A program made the translations under genes and the position numbers. From positions 17,208,784 through 17,272,783 of the forward strand of contig NW_004454207.1 of NCBI RefSeq assembly GCF_000283155.1: a stretch of 64,000 nucleotides of DNA, read 5' to 3'. Within the stretch, counting starts at the first letter, position 1. Each line of letters starts with the position of its first letter. The notes beneath the pieces are model-generated. The model did not search any database, had not been told where the DNA came from, and worked only from the letters and a program-made list of their open reading frames with translations. Below, piece by piece: positions 1 through 13,190 of this stretch. Source of the stretch: Ceratotherium simum simum (taxonomy: Eukaryota; Chordata; Mammalia; Perissodactyla; Rhinocerotidae).

Positions 1-964
1 ATACTTGTGCTTATTAACTATTATTCCATAGATCCAAGCACACAGTAGAAACTCAAGTTATAAAATGCCTCATTGATTTTATTAAATGCTTAATTTTCTG
101 AAAGTATGAAATGGCATTATCTGATAGAGATATGGTGAAAAGCATTCTATGATGAATTTCAGGAGAAAGAAACATTCCTTAAAGTACTAGCCAACTTCAT
201 GATATTCTATGAGAAAACACTGATCTGTACTGTTTTACACCAGAAAACCCGTATATGCATGCATATCTGTGTGTGTTTAATATTCATTTAATTAAGGGCT
301 AAACTTTCCCAACAAACATCGGTGAGAAAGTCTTTTTAATTAAACTTTCATTCTTGCCCTACGTTAGTCACACATGCACGCACACACACAGACACAGACA
401 CACAGAGGTGTAGGTAGGAGAACAAGGGAGGATATTCTGCATTAGGGACACTTCAAAAGTAGGTTAATGCAAATGAACAGGATGCCAACTACAATATGGA
501 AATCGACATTTATTAGCACACTTTGCATGAAGATATTTTCAAGGCTTTGCCATGCATATGAAAATATTCCATTTTTATGCCCAAGTTTTCATTATTCAGT
601 AACAGGCTTTACTTTCCATTGTTCCCAAATGCAAGTTGTAAATCTGCTCAAAAAGGTTCATTGATTTGGGATTTCACTTAGTCTTTTGTGGGTGACCTGA
701 TGGTTTTATTTCAACCAGAAAAGTAATTCAATGGAAATGAGTAAGAATAAATAGAAGATCATATATCTTTGAAATTAAAAAAATAATAAAATTAATTATT
801 CATTTTAGTGGCTTTTTTCCCACAATCAAGTCCATTTTTTTCATCTATAGAATTAAATTTTATCATTATAAACATGAAATATATTTTATGTCCACAGAAA
901 AGGGAAATTGAAAAAGCCCCATTCATTTATTCACTCATTCAGTTATTCATTTTAGGTACACATT

Positions 965-2740
965 TGCCTTGATTCACTTTCTTTTTTTAAAAAAGTATTT
1001 ATAATTTTCATGTATTTTAACTAGACAAGTAAAAACACATATCTATTCCAATTGCAAAAAAAAATTAAAAAATAAAACACACATGGAACATCTTAGTCTC
1101 CCTTGGCCAATACTCATTTCTATTTTCTAACTTCACAGGTAACTATGTTTTAAGAGCAGAGCAAAAGCAATCTGATATTTTTTTACTGAAATTGCATGAA
1201 TTGTTTTGCAGATTATTTTTATACATCTTGGAAGTTTCCCCACGTCACTACTGTTGGGGGAAGAGGGAGAATCTCACTCTGCCCTTTCCCTTAAGGTTCT
1301 TATGGCTGGCCAAATAATTAACAAGACAGGTTAGCAGGAGAAAATAATACCAAGTTTAATAACATGTATATATGGGAGAAAGCAGGGACACTGCGTTTCT
1401 CAACACAATAGCAGAAATTCTCGTCTTAAATACCATGTTCAGCCAATGACAAAGGAGGATTTTGGGGGTGGGGGGAGTCAGTTACAGGAGATTACCACTA
1501 AAGCACAGTAAACAAGAGTAAGATTTATTATGCAGCCCCAAGGCCTCACCTTCCACATTGATAAGTCTCTAGAAATGAGCTCATCCCCCTCTCTTCTCAA
1601 AACAGAGAGGGAGATACCTTTACAAATGGAGATTTCCCTTATAAATGTAAATGATTGTCTGGCAACTCCTCGCAGGGCCATCCAGAGAAGGTGGCCAGAG
1701 AGACAGAACTTCTGATAAGAGGGGCTTGTTGGTGCCTTTCCTATTGTAACCTCCATCCTACATTATCTTTATAGCCATCATGATAGATCTGTTCCAGGAA
1801 GGAGCCACCATGTCAAATTCTTTAGGCAGTTAGTGGGAGAGGTCAAATGTCCCTAGAGAAAACAACCAAGATAAAGAGATAGATTTCAGGGTGGCCAAAT
1901 CTTGATCTCCCACACTACATATATGCTTAACTCATTCTTTTTAACTGATGACGAATATTTCACAGACTACACAGAAATTTTATTAAACCATTTCCCTATT
2001 GGTAGATATTTAGGATTGTCCAAATGTTACACCATTACACATAATGCTACAGTCATAATCCATGATTATGCCTCATGTACACATAAGCAAGTATTTTTCT
2101 GGGATAGATACTAAGAAGTGGAACTGATAGTCATAGGGTACAGGTATTGTTAATTTCAATAGCTACTGTGAAATTGCCTCCAAATATCAGTACCAATTTA
2201 CTTTCCCACCAGCAGGATATAAAAGTTCATAGGCCCCCTATCTTTTAGAAGCACTGAAAAGAGAAAATGGTATTGACACGTTATTTTAATATGCGTTTCT
2301 CTGATTTCTAGTAGTTTCAGGTTTTCATATACTTACTGGCTGTTTTGTCTTTCTTCTCTTTGAAATGCCTATTCATAGCCTTCGACTGTTTTTATATTGA
2401 TTTATTTTATTTTCTCGTTGATTCATAGATAATATTTTGTAAATTATTCTTTTTAATCCTTTGCAGATTTTAGATATTGCAGATATTTTCTTAGAGTGTG
2501 TTATCTTTTTTACTTTGCTTAGGTTGTTACATTTTTTTTTAAATTTTATACGTTAAATATATCAGTCTTGTCTTGCAGGCTTTTTTTTCCCCCTTTGCTG
2601 TGTGTTATTTAAGAAAGCCTTCCAGCCTTCCCTAGCCCAGTATCAGAATCTAAACTCTGGTACATTTAGCTTTTTTAAAAAAGCATTTTGATGTGTAATC
2701 CATCTAGGATTTATTTTATGAATGGTGTATGGTAGAAATT
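965..2740 (-). mobile_element. Old LINE-1/HAL1 fragment split by an LTR
   Basis: Sequence on both sides of the LTR at 1252-1914 reads as one antisense old L1 or half-L1 element. The left side ends in a cacgtcactac motif. The right side resumes with cactacatatatgc and an antisense L1-like stretch (a polypyrimidine-rich region, then a run about a target on the second strand). The LTR therefore entered an existing LINE copy. The ends are approximate and the subfamily is not assigned. Confidence 0.55.
1252..1914 (-). mobile_element. Solitary ERV LTR
   Basis: A 663 bp element begins TGTTGGGGG and ends TCTCCCACA, the usual TG...CA LTR ends with short inverted termini. It is flanked by the same bases, ctac (cactac if extended), at 1246-1251 and 1913-1918. 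A reversed polyadenylation signal (TTTATT or TTTAAT type) near 1355 suggests minus orientation. It has no coding capacity. It resembles the interrupted element at 46832-47990, so both probably belong to one family. A 4 bp duplication would suit a class I (gamma-type) element. The family name is not assigned. Confidence 0.65.
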
Positions 2741-2999
2741 GGTGTATATATGAATATGTGTGTATACATGCATAATATATGACAGTTTCTTTGAATTATT
2801 AAGTCATATTACAAATCAGAGTCAAAAACAACTATGGAATATTATTAACTCAATTACTTGGGTAATTAGCAAGAGTTTTGTAATTTTTTTCCCTGTGCTC
2901 TTTAACATTTTTTCTAAAACGGGAATGTTACTCTCTGGCTATTTGGGTTATCACCAAAATATATTCCTTCTTGTTTATTAAGGCCAGTTCAGTTCTTTG

Positions 3000-3300
3000 A
3001 TTTAAACCCCAAAAGGCTCCCGTGAAGAACAGATCCATTTATTCTCTCTTTTGTACTGGTGTCAAGATCCTGACCCAAGTGTAGTCAGTATTAAAGTAAT
3101 GCCTACCTCTTTCCCTTATAAGGACCCTTGTGATTAGATTGGGCCCACCTGGATAATCCTGGCTAATCTTCCCATCTCATGACCCTTAATTTAATCACAT
3201 CAGCAAAGTCTCTTTTGCTATGTAAGGTAATATATTCACAGGTTCTGGAGATGAGGATGTGGACATCTTTGGGGAACCATTATTCTGCTCTCTGCAGTGC
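3000..3300 (-). mobile_element. MaLR (MLT1-like) LTR fragment
   Basis: Antisense features typical of MaLR LTRs are visible: a segment about a lost 'aaggacccttgtgattagat' type motif near 3120, the 'cttaatttaatcacatc' motif near 3185, and the 'acaggttctggagatgaggatgtgg' type motif near 3240. It is cut off by the ERE SINE that follows. Confidence 0.65.
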
Positions 3301-3329
3301 TCATCACTGTTGCAACTCATCCTCATTGT

Positions 3330-3553
3330 AGGGGTTTGCTTCTCCGGCCATGCTGAGGCCGCGTCCCACATACAGCAACTAGAAGGATTTGCAACTGTGA
3401 CATGCAACTATCTACTGGAGCTTTGGGGAAAAAAAAGAAAAAGGACGAGGATTGGCAATAGATGTTAGCTCAGAGCCTGTCTTCCTCATAAAAAGAGGAG
3501 GATTAGCATGGATGTTAGCTGAGGGCTGATCTTCCTCACAAAAAAAAAAAAAG
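3330..3553 (+). mobile_element. ERE-type SINE, 5' truncated
   Basis: This copy lacks the tRNA-like head. It starts within the 'ccatgctgaggccgcgtcccacatacagcaactag' part of the body and continues through 'ctttgggg', two tandem 'gatgttagct' tail units and a 3' poly-A (3540-3552). Confidence 0.8.
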
Positions 3554-4004
3554 GGTATGTGGCTCAACTGGTGTCATAAAAGATACCTTTAGCATCATCC
3601 CTGAATTGAGGGAGTTTACATATCAAACTTCAAGGTAAAATTAAGTGAGTTATATTTTATAAAGCAGTTAGGACAATGTCTGAGCATAGTAAGCATTGTA
3701 TATATGTATATATTTGTACTTGTTAAATAAAACTAAAAAAATAATGTCCACAAGGAAGGGAGTTTTAAGCAGACTTGATTTACAAATGTGATATATATTC
3801 TTGACTCAGAGAGCTGATGGATTTTGTGAATTACTTTCCTTGGGGTATATTAAACCCTCACTGTTGACTGTCAGGAGGAAATACACCTTGACTGGTTTGT
3901 CCAGTGGCAGTGATGATTATGTATGGATTATACACTTGTCAGATTTTTATGAGAATACAAACTTAAAATCGAGTGAAATGTACATACTGAAAAAAGGCGG
4001 TATT

Positions 4005-4960
4005 AATTGGTCTATCCAGTATTTATTTATTGAACACTTACACTGTGCCAGATGCTACAGAGCATCAATGATGAGTAATAGACAATCCTCTTGCTTGAGG
4101 CTTTTGACGTGTAATAGGGAGAATTCTTCTGAGTATGCAAATACTTATAATACAAAGTGGATTACATTATGGCCTAAAGAAAATATAAACAAAGGGCTAT
4201 AAATGGTTATAAATGAGAGTAATCACACATGTAAAGATGTCAGAGTAGATAGTGTTTGCAATGAGTTTTGACTACAAAGGTGAAAATTAGACAGGGGCAC
4301 TCGGGCAAGGGATTGTTACCTAAGATAGAGAGATAGAAAATCCGAGGATGTAAAATCAAAAGATTTGGCAGAAATAGAGGGTGTTGCACCTATGATCACA
4401 GAGAGAGAGAGAATGGAAAAGTTCAATGTAGCTTTTAGATCATATCCCATTGTGAGGAGGTTGTACTTAATTCCGTAGGAGGTAATGAATTTTGAAGAGG
4501 GAGAGGTGTCATCCAGCCTACTTTTCAGAAAAATTGATTTGGCTGTCATATATTAGATAAATAGAATGGAGGTGAGATCAGAGGGAGGGATAACTCATTA
4601 ACAAATGGCCTAAGTGAAAAATAGTTAAGGCTTTGACTAGGATAGTGGGAAAGAACTAGAAAGGAGGAGGTGGGTGTGAGAGACATTGTGTAAAGCAGAA
4701 TCCACATGATTTAGCAACTGATTAAGGAGGAAAGGGAGGGGCCCATAATGACTGGTTTCCTGCTTGGATGACTAGGATAATGTGGCATCAGAATAGAAAC
4801 AGGAAATTGGGCAGATGATATATTTTGGTCTTTAACTGAATGGATTTAAGATACCAGAAGAATTTTGAGGATGATTGTTTCAAACAAGTATTTGAAAATG
4901 AGGTTGGAAGTTCCAGAGAGAGTTAGAGAAAGATTTCAGAGTTTTAGTCTAAAATAACCT
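4005..4960 (+). repeat. Ancient interspersed repeat, unnamed
   Basis: The stretch opens with 'atttatttattgaacact' and 'ctgtgccagatgctacagag', a phrase common to an ancient mammalian repeat. It continues with degraded A/G-rich sequence of the same family seen near 13800-14110 and 26985-27560. I cannot name the family from memory. No coding capacity is apparent. Confidence 0.45.
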
Positions 4961-6140
4961 TAGGATGGGGGAGGGGGACTTTGTAGCTCATTTAGTTCTG
5001 TGAACTCGTCTTACCTGCCGTTTCCCCATATCTGCCAAATGGTTGTCTATCCTGTATTTGAATCTTGAGTCCATGACATCCTGAGGCATGCATTTCTGTT
5101 TGCACCATTCAGTTAGAAATTTCTTCTGTATTCTGAGCTTTCCAAAGTTCCTTCCTTTTGAGCCAAGTTCTGTATCTTGGGACCCTACCTTAGAGCAACT
5201 GCAGTTCTTCATTCTTACAAAAGCTGTTCTGATATTTTAAGAAAGCTATGACATCCCTGTTTAGCCTACTCTTCAGTAATGCAGGGAGTGTAAACGGCGC
5301 TCAGACGCAATGTAATATCTTTATGCCTTTGGCTGTGATCCTTGCTAGAGTTTTCCCAGATGTAAATAAGCTCATAGAAAACACAAAACAAAACTTGAGT
5401 GGGTTCTAAGGTGAATAAATCTAACATGCAAAATTGAATTTAAAAATCCATGACAGGAATCATTAAAGTCTCTCTATGGACAGATGCCTGGGGACACATG
5501 TCTACCTCTGTCACCTGTACCTCTGTCACCTCTCCCCTTTCTTATGCTCTGATATTATTTTATAAGCTAAACATCTCTAGTTCTTTTAATGATTCATATA
5601 ACATAATTTCCGGTCACATCACCATCCTTTGGTCTAACTAGCGTGGAGAAGAACAACACTAGCCTCTCCCTTGGTCTAAATATTGTGATTTTTTTCTTTA
5701 TTTTAGCTCAAATCAGTTTGGATACATATCCTAGGTGGCTCATAGTCAGCATGCTGCCGCTGATATCTATTAATCTTCTTCAGCTGGCTGTGTAACCGAG
5801 TGGAGGCTCTTCCCTTCAGTGATGTTACATTTTGCCTTGTTACAGTTGACCGTTACTCTAACCTGCATGATCTTTTAGATGCCAAATTGATCATATATAT
5901 CAGGTTGCCTTCTATATCTCCATTGAAGACATTGTTCACAATGCAGAATGGTAAACAACTTATATTAGGATAGTCTTTTTACCCAGCAGTAGTCTTCCAC
6001 TTTGGTAGTAAGTTATCAAAGGTCTGGGAAGGAATTTGGAGGGAACTTCATTGAAGTGGTATAGGTGTAAAAAGTCTTTTTTAAAATAAGATGACACTGC
6101 TTCTTTAACCTGATTTTATTTATATAAAATAACACCATTT
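4960..6140. other. Unassigned intronic sequence
   Basis: No gene is visible here. The base composition is less AT-rich than the surrounding DNA in places (around 5000-5330 and 5740-5860), and the segment may contain old repeat remnants that I could not name. Confidence 0.4.
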
Positions 6141-6345
6141 TTGGTGTTAGGAGCTTAGGCTCTTGAATCAGCAGCCTGAGTTCAAATCCTGTCCCATCAT
6201 TTACAACTTAATTCTCCTCTCTGAATACGAAATGTCAAAGGAGGATATTAATGCTTTCTTCCTAGGGTATTACGAGGGTTGAGGAGATGATGTGCATAAA
6301 ACATTTAGTACCTTGTTTGGTACATAATAAGTGGTTGGTTGTTAT
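6140..6345 (+). repeat. MIR SINE
   Basis: The MIR order is seen: 'ggagcttaggctcttgaatcag', 'gagttcaaatcctg', then the 3' half ending in 'agtaccttgtttggtacataataag'. Both ends are degraded. Confidence 0.7.
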
Positions 6346-6819
6346 TTTTCTCTGTAAGTCTGATTACAGTACAAAAATATCACCTTTTTATACTCTTTGA
6401 ATTTACTTTCATATTGAAAAACATTGTATAATTAAATATTTGGGAAGAAATTTCTAACTTATATGGTGAGCATTCTATTTTGTTTTGTTTTTTTTCTGAG
6501 TGGATTTTGATTTGCTCTACCTTCTTCCTATCCTTTATATAAGCAGCAAAGCTTTCATTATAAGGGTGATCGAGGCCAAGGATGCAATCTAGAAATCTGT
6601 GGCCTTGGTGTCCTGACATTTGTACTCTTATAAAAGCTGACCTACCATCATCTGTGACCCTCAAGATCCATCCTGTTTATAAAGAATATCCCATTATCCA
6701 TTTGTCATGGCTCACCCTGAGTAACAAAGGACGTTGGGGAGATGGTGGGTACTCCCCTATTTCAGTGGCTGGCCGCCTCCCCACCACTGTATGCTTTAGT
6801 TCTATTTTCTCATCAGCTG

Positions 6820-7500
6820 TATTTCATGTGGTATTAAACTTGTCCCTTAAGGTTTTAATTTTATTATGTTTTCTTTCTTTTCTGGAAGTTCTAAGAATTG
6901 CTTTATTTCAAGTTGGTTAGGTAATTTTTGTAGATAGATATAGAAATATCTATATATGCTTTATACTTGTCTTTTATTACTTTGTTTTAAAATTGCTGAT
7001 TGATAATTCTAGTATCTGTAGTTTCACTACAGAGGGTGGAAAGATAGCTGTTCTCTATTCTTTCTCATGATTCTTGCTCAAGGCACCTTATTTCCTTTTG
7101 TGCTTAGTTGGTTTTCCTTTTTTTTTCCAAGATCATCATTTTCTTTGCAATATTATTTTTGAGCATTCTCTGAGGTCTTGGATGGAGGGGAACGCTTCTA
7201 GAAAGGATTTCAATTTGCCTTGGCAGGTGCCTAAGGTGTGATCACTCTGGAATCACTGTAAATTTAATGAAATTCATAGCTTGAGGTTTTTGGGGGGACT
7301 AAGTAATATGAATTTGTGCTATAAATCTACCCTAAGGATGCGTAAGGGGTTGCGAAGGTTCAAGTTTAGTTATGTTTCATCCTTTTCCTGAGGGTGTAGC
7401 CTTTAGCTTTACTGGATGGGGGTTCTCTCCAATTTGAGATTTGACTGAGCCCCCTATTTCTACCCTTCCAGACCTGTGCCCCCATTAAACCCTCGGCTAC
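6820..7500 (-). repeat. Old L1/HAL1 fragment
   Basis: Antisense 5'-half LINE sequence is suggested by phrases such as 'attgataattctagtatctg' (6998-7020) and 'cttgctcaaggcacctta' (7074-7091). It is degraded, with no open frame of note. Confidence 0.4.
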
Positions 7501-8724
7501 GACAACTGGGATTACTAGGTTCAGTAACTGCCCTTGGGAAAATGTCTTCAGTGGGCAATTTAACTCTTTGAGCTCTGGTTTTACTTAGATTTTGGCCTAG
7601 GAATCTTATGAAGTGTTTCATTTTGAGAAAAAAAAAATCCAGTATTTTTACTTATTTTCAGTGAGAAGGTTGGTCCAAATAACCTAAATAGCCATATTAC
7701 TAAAAATAAAACTTCCCCACTGTTTCTTACATAGGAGTTTTCTCGACCAGATTTTCTACTTAACATTTCAAATTTCTTGGACATAATTCTCATTCTCTGA
7801 CCTTACTTTCTTGCTTCTGGCAGCTTTATTTCTAATCTCCATTTCAACTTTATTTTCTCCTTTGGACAATTTATATCAACCTCAAATACCTTGAAATAGT
7901 TACTCTCAATGTGATAGGGAAAATAATCTTTAAAAAACCTCTGGATGATTTGATTGCGTGGTTGAAGAATGGATGCATGGCTTTGGAGAAGGAGTCAGGA
8001 CTTGGCAAATTGGGTGAAATGAAAAGACGTTGTGAAAAACTCATGGTTAGAAAGAGAGCATTATTGAGATGATTCACTGGACCATTTAGATTTTCAGGGA
8101 ATTAAATGAAGCCAGGAGGGGATTATGAGATATAAGCTGATTAAAGGAGGTAAGACAGGAAGGAATGATGGAGGAACTAGAAACACAGGAGCCCATATTA
8201 ATCTTGGAGAATTCTATCCTGTATGTATTCATATATTTAAAAAATCAATTAATGAACATTTGACTACGGACCACATAAATCAGGGCTGGTTTGTAGTCTT
8301 CTCTTTTCTTAGAACTAATTATCAGATATTATCTATAACAAAGGATTTTTACCTCAAAAGAATATTCTTGGTACATTTACTCATCAAACCAATATGTAGA
8401 AACAATAGAGAAATGGAAAGTTAATAATATAAGACAGCTGATATCTTATGATTTTTTTCATCTGGGGATAATAGGGAGAATCAGAGCAAGTATGAATCTC
8501 ACCATGTTATTTTCACATCAGATGCTTCCCTGCTATTCTTTCTCACTTGGAACAATTTAATGTACTACAAATGAAAGAGGGTATAATACATGATTATATT
8601 GTGGATTATAATATGTGAAATATATATATGTGTAATGCTTTATCTCTAAATTTCTAAGTTGTTTTAAGTGTTTAAAGTTGCTTAGCCACCATTAATCATT
8701 TATTGTGCTACTCCTCTGTCTCTA

Positions 8725-9075
8725 GCATTATGGTATTTTGCATATATTTTCCCACTGAATCATCAGAAAATCCTATGGGGTAGAAATTATTATTGTTATT
8801 TATAGGTGAAACTGAGACTCATACAAAATTGGTAACATAACTTTATTATATATGAGGATCTTCTACCTATATTTACATTCATATGCATTTTAACTGTGAT
8901 CCTTATATCAAGCCTATTAGTTAGGTCAGATATTGTTATTCATTTTTTATACATGAGGACAAAGAAGCTCAGAGTGAGGAGACTTGCCAAAGCAACCAGC
9001 ACACTGATACAGATGGCACTCAATCTCAATGCTTCGAAGTCACAATCTATTAATTTTTCTACAATTCCACATTTC
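8725..9075 (-). repeat. Two MIR fragments
   Basis: Two antisense MIR-like pieces lie close together: one around 8750-8840 ('ggtgaaactgagactcatac') and one around 8925-9070 ('atgaggacaaagaagctcagagtgaggagacttgcc'). Confidence 0.55.
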
Positions 9076-10194
9076 TTTGAAAGATAAGTGATGATGATGA
9101 TGATAACTTTAATGATTGTGCAGAGCTTGGAATTTAGAAAGCCATTACTAACCAACAGTAATTGTATTTAATAAAACATATGTCTTATATCTAATGTCAT
9201 GAGAAGAACCCAAGGGATGGGTACAATGTGTGAGGAGTTCTAGAAAGAATGTAACAAGTAGACTATATAATTATATATATAAATGGCAGTCTGTGTTGCA
9301 GACACAGTTTATTTAGCTTTGTCAGATACATTTTTAAAGATAATTTTCTTTTTCATGTGCTTCAATGATTATAGCCGGAAAGTATTTGTGTCATAAAACT
9401 ATAACCCCAAAATGGTAATTATTTCTTTCTTCGTGGGTGTCAGAAAATTCTAGTTTGTAAATACCGGTGTGATGATCAAAGCCAAAAGGAGTGTGTGAGG
9501 TAAACTGTTATGCTAGTTGGCTAGAATTCTTTTTGTCTTTTCCATTTTAGATTCTTAATATAGGTAAGAAAGTATGGCATGAAGCCATAGAATCAGAGGG
9601 AAAAAACATATCTGTGAGCCATTAATAATTCCAATATTAGAAGGCCATATTCAGTGTAATACAACTCTGAAATTTAAAAAATGTATATAGTAATAAGAGT
9701 TTAAATAACTAACCCCAGGTCAGGCAACTAAGAAATGGTGGAGCTTGGATTTAAACTTGCTCACCTTGGCCCAATTCTCTAAACCTTTAAATACTCCCAA
9801 CAGGAAATATGGGTTTCCATGATGCAGGGTTTGGTAAATTGGCCAACTGTGTGTCTTGGGATCATGCTAAAACGGAAGGTTTTTATATTCACTTAAATGA
9901 TTCTTAGCCACATAAGTCTTGGGTCACAGATGGAATAGATTAGTCAGGAAATAATTATAGGAGTCAAAATTAAAATAAAATTAAGCCCAGATTAATTATA
10001 GCTCACATATTTCACTCTTTTATATTTTCTTTTCCTTTTTGTGCATAAACAAAATTTAATATTTTTAACTTATTATTTCTGTCAAAGCAAATTTTGTAAC
10101 GCTGTTTTTTATGTTGTGTTTATAGTTTTTGGTTGAATTAAGGATTTTTTTTACTTGAGTTTACCAAGCAAAGCACTTAAATCAAAGTCCAAAA

Positions 10195-10290
10195 GATTAT
10201 CTGTTTTGTATCCCAGAATTTTGGACAATGATTAGCAGATGGTAGTTTCTCAATAAATATTTATTGAGTGAATGTACGTAATTAATATAC
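10195..10290 (+). repeat. L2/MIR-type 3' tail fragment
   Basis: A short remnant ends 'ctcaataaatatttattgagtgaatg', the 3' tail shared by L2 and MIR elements. Confidence 0.5.
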
Positions 10291-10589
10291 ATTTATTATT
10301 AATATTAGTTTGTCCATCAAATGGTTTTTCAGCTATTAGACCAAGGCTTTTAATTGAAGAGTATGTCCTTTTTGAAGAAATGCTCAAATTCTGATACATC
10401 TTTCTCCTTAATAGAATATCTTTCTAAAACGTCTGAGTGTTTAAGGGTGGTTATTGAATATATGTCAATAATGCTTAATGGAAAATCTATTAAATCTTAA
10501 TGATATGTACCATCCTACATAATGCATTTTTCCCAACTGATGATGATTTAAAAAATGACTCTCAGAGATGAGAAAGCATACTATCTCCT

Positions 10590-10925
10590 AAACTACAGCT
10601 GACCTCCTCTCTAGAAGTCAACTACTTATTGACTCATTTAGGTTGGCCTCAGATGGAATAACTGGGGAGGCTAGAATCTAGCTCTATGAGACTTTCATCC
10701 TCCAGAGGGTAGCTCAGGCATGTTCTCATGTCAACGGCAGAGGTGCGACAAAGGAAGAAGAGATGTCTAAGTACTGATTCAAGCTCCTGCTTCATGACTT
10801 CTAACATCCCATTGGCCCAAGCAAGTCACATGGTGCACTCAGACTCAGAGTGGAGGTTACATGGCAAAGGGAGTGGATACAGGCAGGAGTGAAGAACTGG
10901 GACCATTAATACAAACTACCTACCA
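10590..10925 (+). repeat. Unnamed interspersed repeat
   Basis: This segment has the content of a common mammalian interspersed repeat ('cattggcccaagcaagtcacatgg', 'gggaccattaatacaaactacc'), but I cannot name the family. No coding capacity. Confidence 0.35.
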
Positions 10926-11699
10926 TACAAGCTTAACTAATTGAATCTATTCTCCTAAAGTGTATCTGACATTTCCACTATAACCTTCTGATTCTCTACT
11001 TAGAATTCAATCCTAAAAGACAGACTGCCTTAAACACATACACACAGCCCCACACTTTGTTCATTTTCTGCTCATCTTGTACTTTTTGCTAATACACCTC
11101 ATTAACTAAAATATTCATTTCTGTAGAGACTGCGCAAAAGAATAGTAGGCTTTTCAATACAAATATCACATGGTATGGACTTTGTGTTCAGTATACAAGA
11201 CAAATATTATCCACATGCCATTTATCAAATAAAATGTGTGTGTGGACATTTTATTTATAAGCATACATTGCAAGAAAAGCACATATTTTAAAAATAAAAA
11301 TGAGCTGATCATTCTACCAACATTCCAGTTGCCTATTATAATGAAATGGTGTGTTAAGTGTCACTCTTAAAGCAATGGAGATGGCATTTGCATATCAGTT
11401 TAATTGCTTTGGATTAAACATTGAAAGATGAGAGCCAAGAGAGCTTATTAAGCTGAAATGAGGGCAAGTGATAAAAAAGTGTTATTATGTCAACACTACA
11501 TCTGGAGGTCTGTTGCTATTTCCATTTTAAATCCTAAATTGCAATGTTTCTTAAAATTATCATCAAATGCCATACCATCTTGAAATACAATAAAAAAATA
11601 AAAAGGTTAACGTATGAATTGTGCTTGGTAAATACAATTTGATTTGAAAGCCAAGCTAGAGTTTTATCTTTAGTTAATATTTATTTGTTCTTAATGTAC

Positions 11700-11825
11700 T
11701 AGACTGTAAGCTTTTGAAAGACATTATGTCTCATTTACTGCTGTGTCTTTAGGGCTTTGACATAGTCTGTCCTGTAATAGGTGCTCAATAAATACTCGGG
11801 ACTGAATGAATGAATGCAAGTTATG
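11700..11825 (+). repeat. LINE-2 3' end
   Basis: Typical L2 tail: 'tagactgtaagcttttgaaag', 'gtgctcaataaatactcggg', ending in 'tgaatgaatgaatgc'. Confidence 0.65.
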
Positions 11826-12364
11826 GCAACCCCTTCAAGTAACTGTAAAGCATTTAGGTTGGGCACTGCTGGTTTTGATTGGTGCCTCCACCTGTATCCA
11901 CAGGCTCCCTTCTGCTCTGAAATACCATGTGCTCTCTGGCCTTCTCCCTCTTTGCCTGGGGGAATCATCAGTCATTAAATACATAGGGTCCTGCAGCCAC
12001 CTACACTGAAGTAGGCTGTGTGGAGTGGGGCATGTGTGAGGCAACTTAATTTGCAATTCAGAGGGTCTCCTGTTGGGATGTTTGATTTGGGGCTTATATT
12101 AGAAACTACCATTTGTTTGCTGTGTCCACAGGATCAGAAAACTGATGTCACACCATTTTATAAATCAACGGTAATGCAGATCTCATTCATTTGCATTGGA
12201 GAATTAGTACCACTTCCAGGTGGTTCCTTTTGCTCACCAGAGTGATTTCATGTTTGCCAGATAGCCTATATTATGTTAGATCGTCTAAAACATATCCTTT
12301 AAATTTGGTGAGAATAACCCCTCCAGTTCAGTTATTCTGGAGAATTTATTTTATGGAATGTCTA

Positions 12365-12575
12365 AGCAGCTTACAAATATTATCTTCTTTAATCCTTACA
12401 ACTACCGTGTGAAAAAGGTTCTATTAAATATCTCCATTTTGCAGATGAAAAAATGGAGGCACAGAGAGGTTAAGTGACTTATCCATGGTCCCACAACTAG
12501 TAAGTGGCAGGACCAAGTTTTGAAATTAGACAGTCTGGCTCCAGAGGGTTGTGCTCTTAACCATCATGCTGTAAG
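12365..12575 (-). repeat. MIR SINE
   Basis: A well-preserved antisense MIR: 'ttttgcagatgaaaaaatgg', 'cacagagaggttaagtgac', 'agtaagtggcaggaccaag', 'ctcttaaccatcatgctgta'. Confidence 0.85.
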
Positions 12576-12639
12576 TACATAGATGACTGAGGTTCCCCTA
12601 AAGCCCCTGAAAAATGAAGTATTTTGTATGCCACATGTG

Positions 12640-13190
12640 TTTTATTGTTGTTGTTTTAAAATTTTAATTGTGGTAAAAAACACATAACATAAAATTTACC
12701 ACCTTAACTATTTTTAAGTATACAATTCAGTAGTGTTAGGTATATAGTCATCCCTCAGTATCCATGGGGGATTGGTTCCAGGACCCTCGTGGATACTAAA
12801 ACTCTGAGGATGCTCAAGTCTCTTATATAAAGTGGCATAGTATTTGCATCTAACATACACACATCCTCCCATATACTTTAAATCATCTCTAGATTACTTA
12901 TAATACCTAATACAATGTAAAAGCTATGTAAATAGTTGTTGTACTCTATTGTTTAGGGAATAACGACCAAAAAACAAGTCTGTACGTGTTCAGTACAGAT
13001 ACAACCATTGTAGGCCTTTCAATCCACAGTGGATTGAATCTGCAGATGTGGGACCTGTGGATATGAAGGGCCAACTGCATTCACATTGTTGTGCAACAAA
13101 TCTCCAGAACGTTTTCCTCTTGAAACTCTACTCATTGAACAACTTCCCTTTTCCCCACATCTGTTTTTAAGTCCTATCATCCCAAACATA
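12640..13190 (-). mobile_element. LINE-1 3' fragment split by a Tigger-like MITE
   Basis: Antisense L1 3' sequence ('ttttaattgtggtaaaaaac', 'acataaaatttaccacctta') runs to about 12745. It resumes after the MITE at about 13078 with 'ttcacattgttgtgcaacaaa' and 'ctccagaac'. In other L1 copies in this window (27960-28080 and 48640-48760) the matching phrases are contiguous. Confidence 0.75.
12746..13078. mobile_element. Tigger-like (pogo) MITE
   Basis: A non-autonomous DNA transposon about 330 bp long. Its ends are imperfect inverted repeats: 'gtcatccctcagtatccat' at the left, and the complement of 'atatgaagggccaactg' at the right. The body has the 'ggattggttccaggacc' and 'gattacttataatacctaat' phrases of this family. 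It sits within an L1 fragment, next to a TA-rich target. Confidence 0.75.

Noticed and set aside
364..405. CA-rich tract as a regulatory element
   Set aside because: It is an imperfect simple repeat with nothing else to support a function.
3801..4202. 133-codon plus-strand open frame
   Set aside because: No recognisable domain; it overlaps an ancient repeat and has no splice or promoter context.
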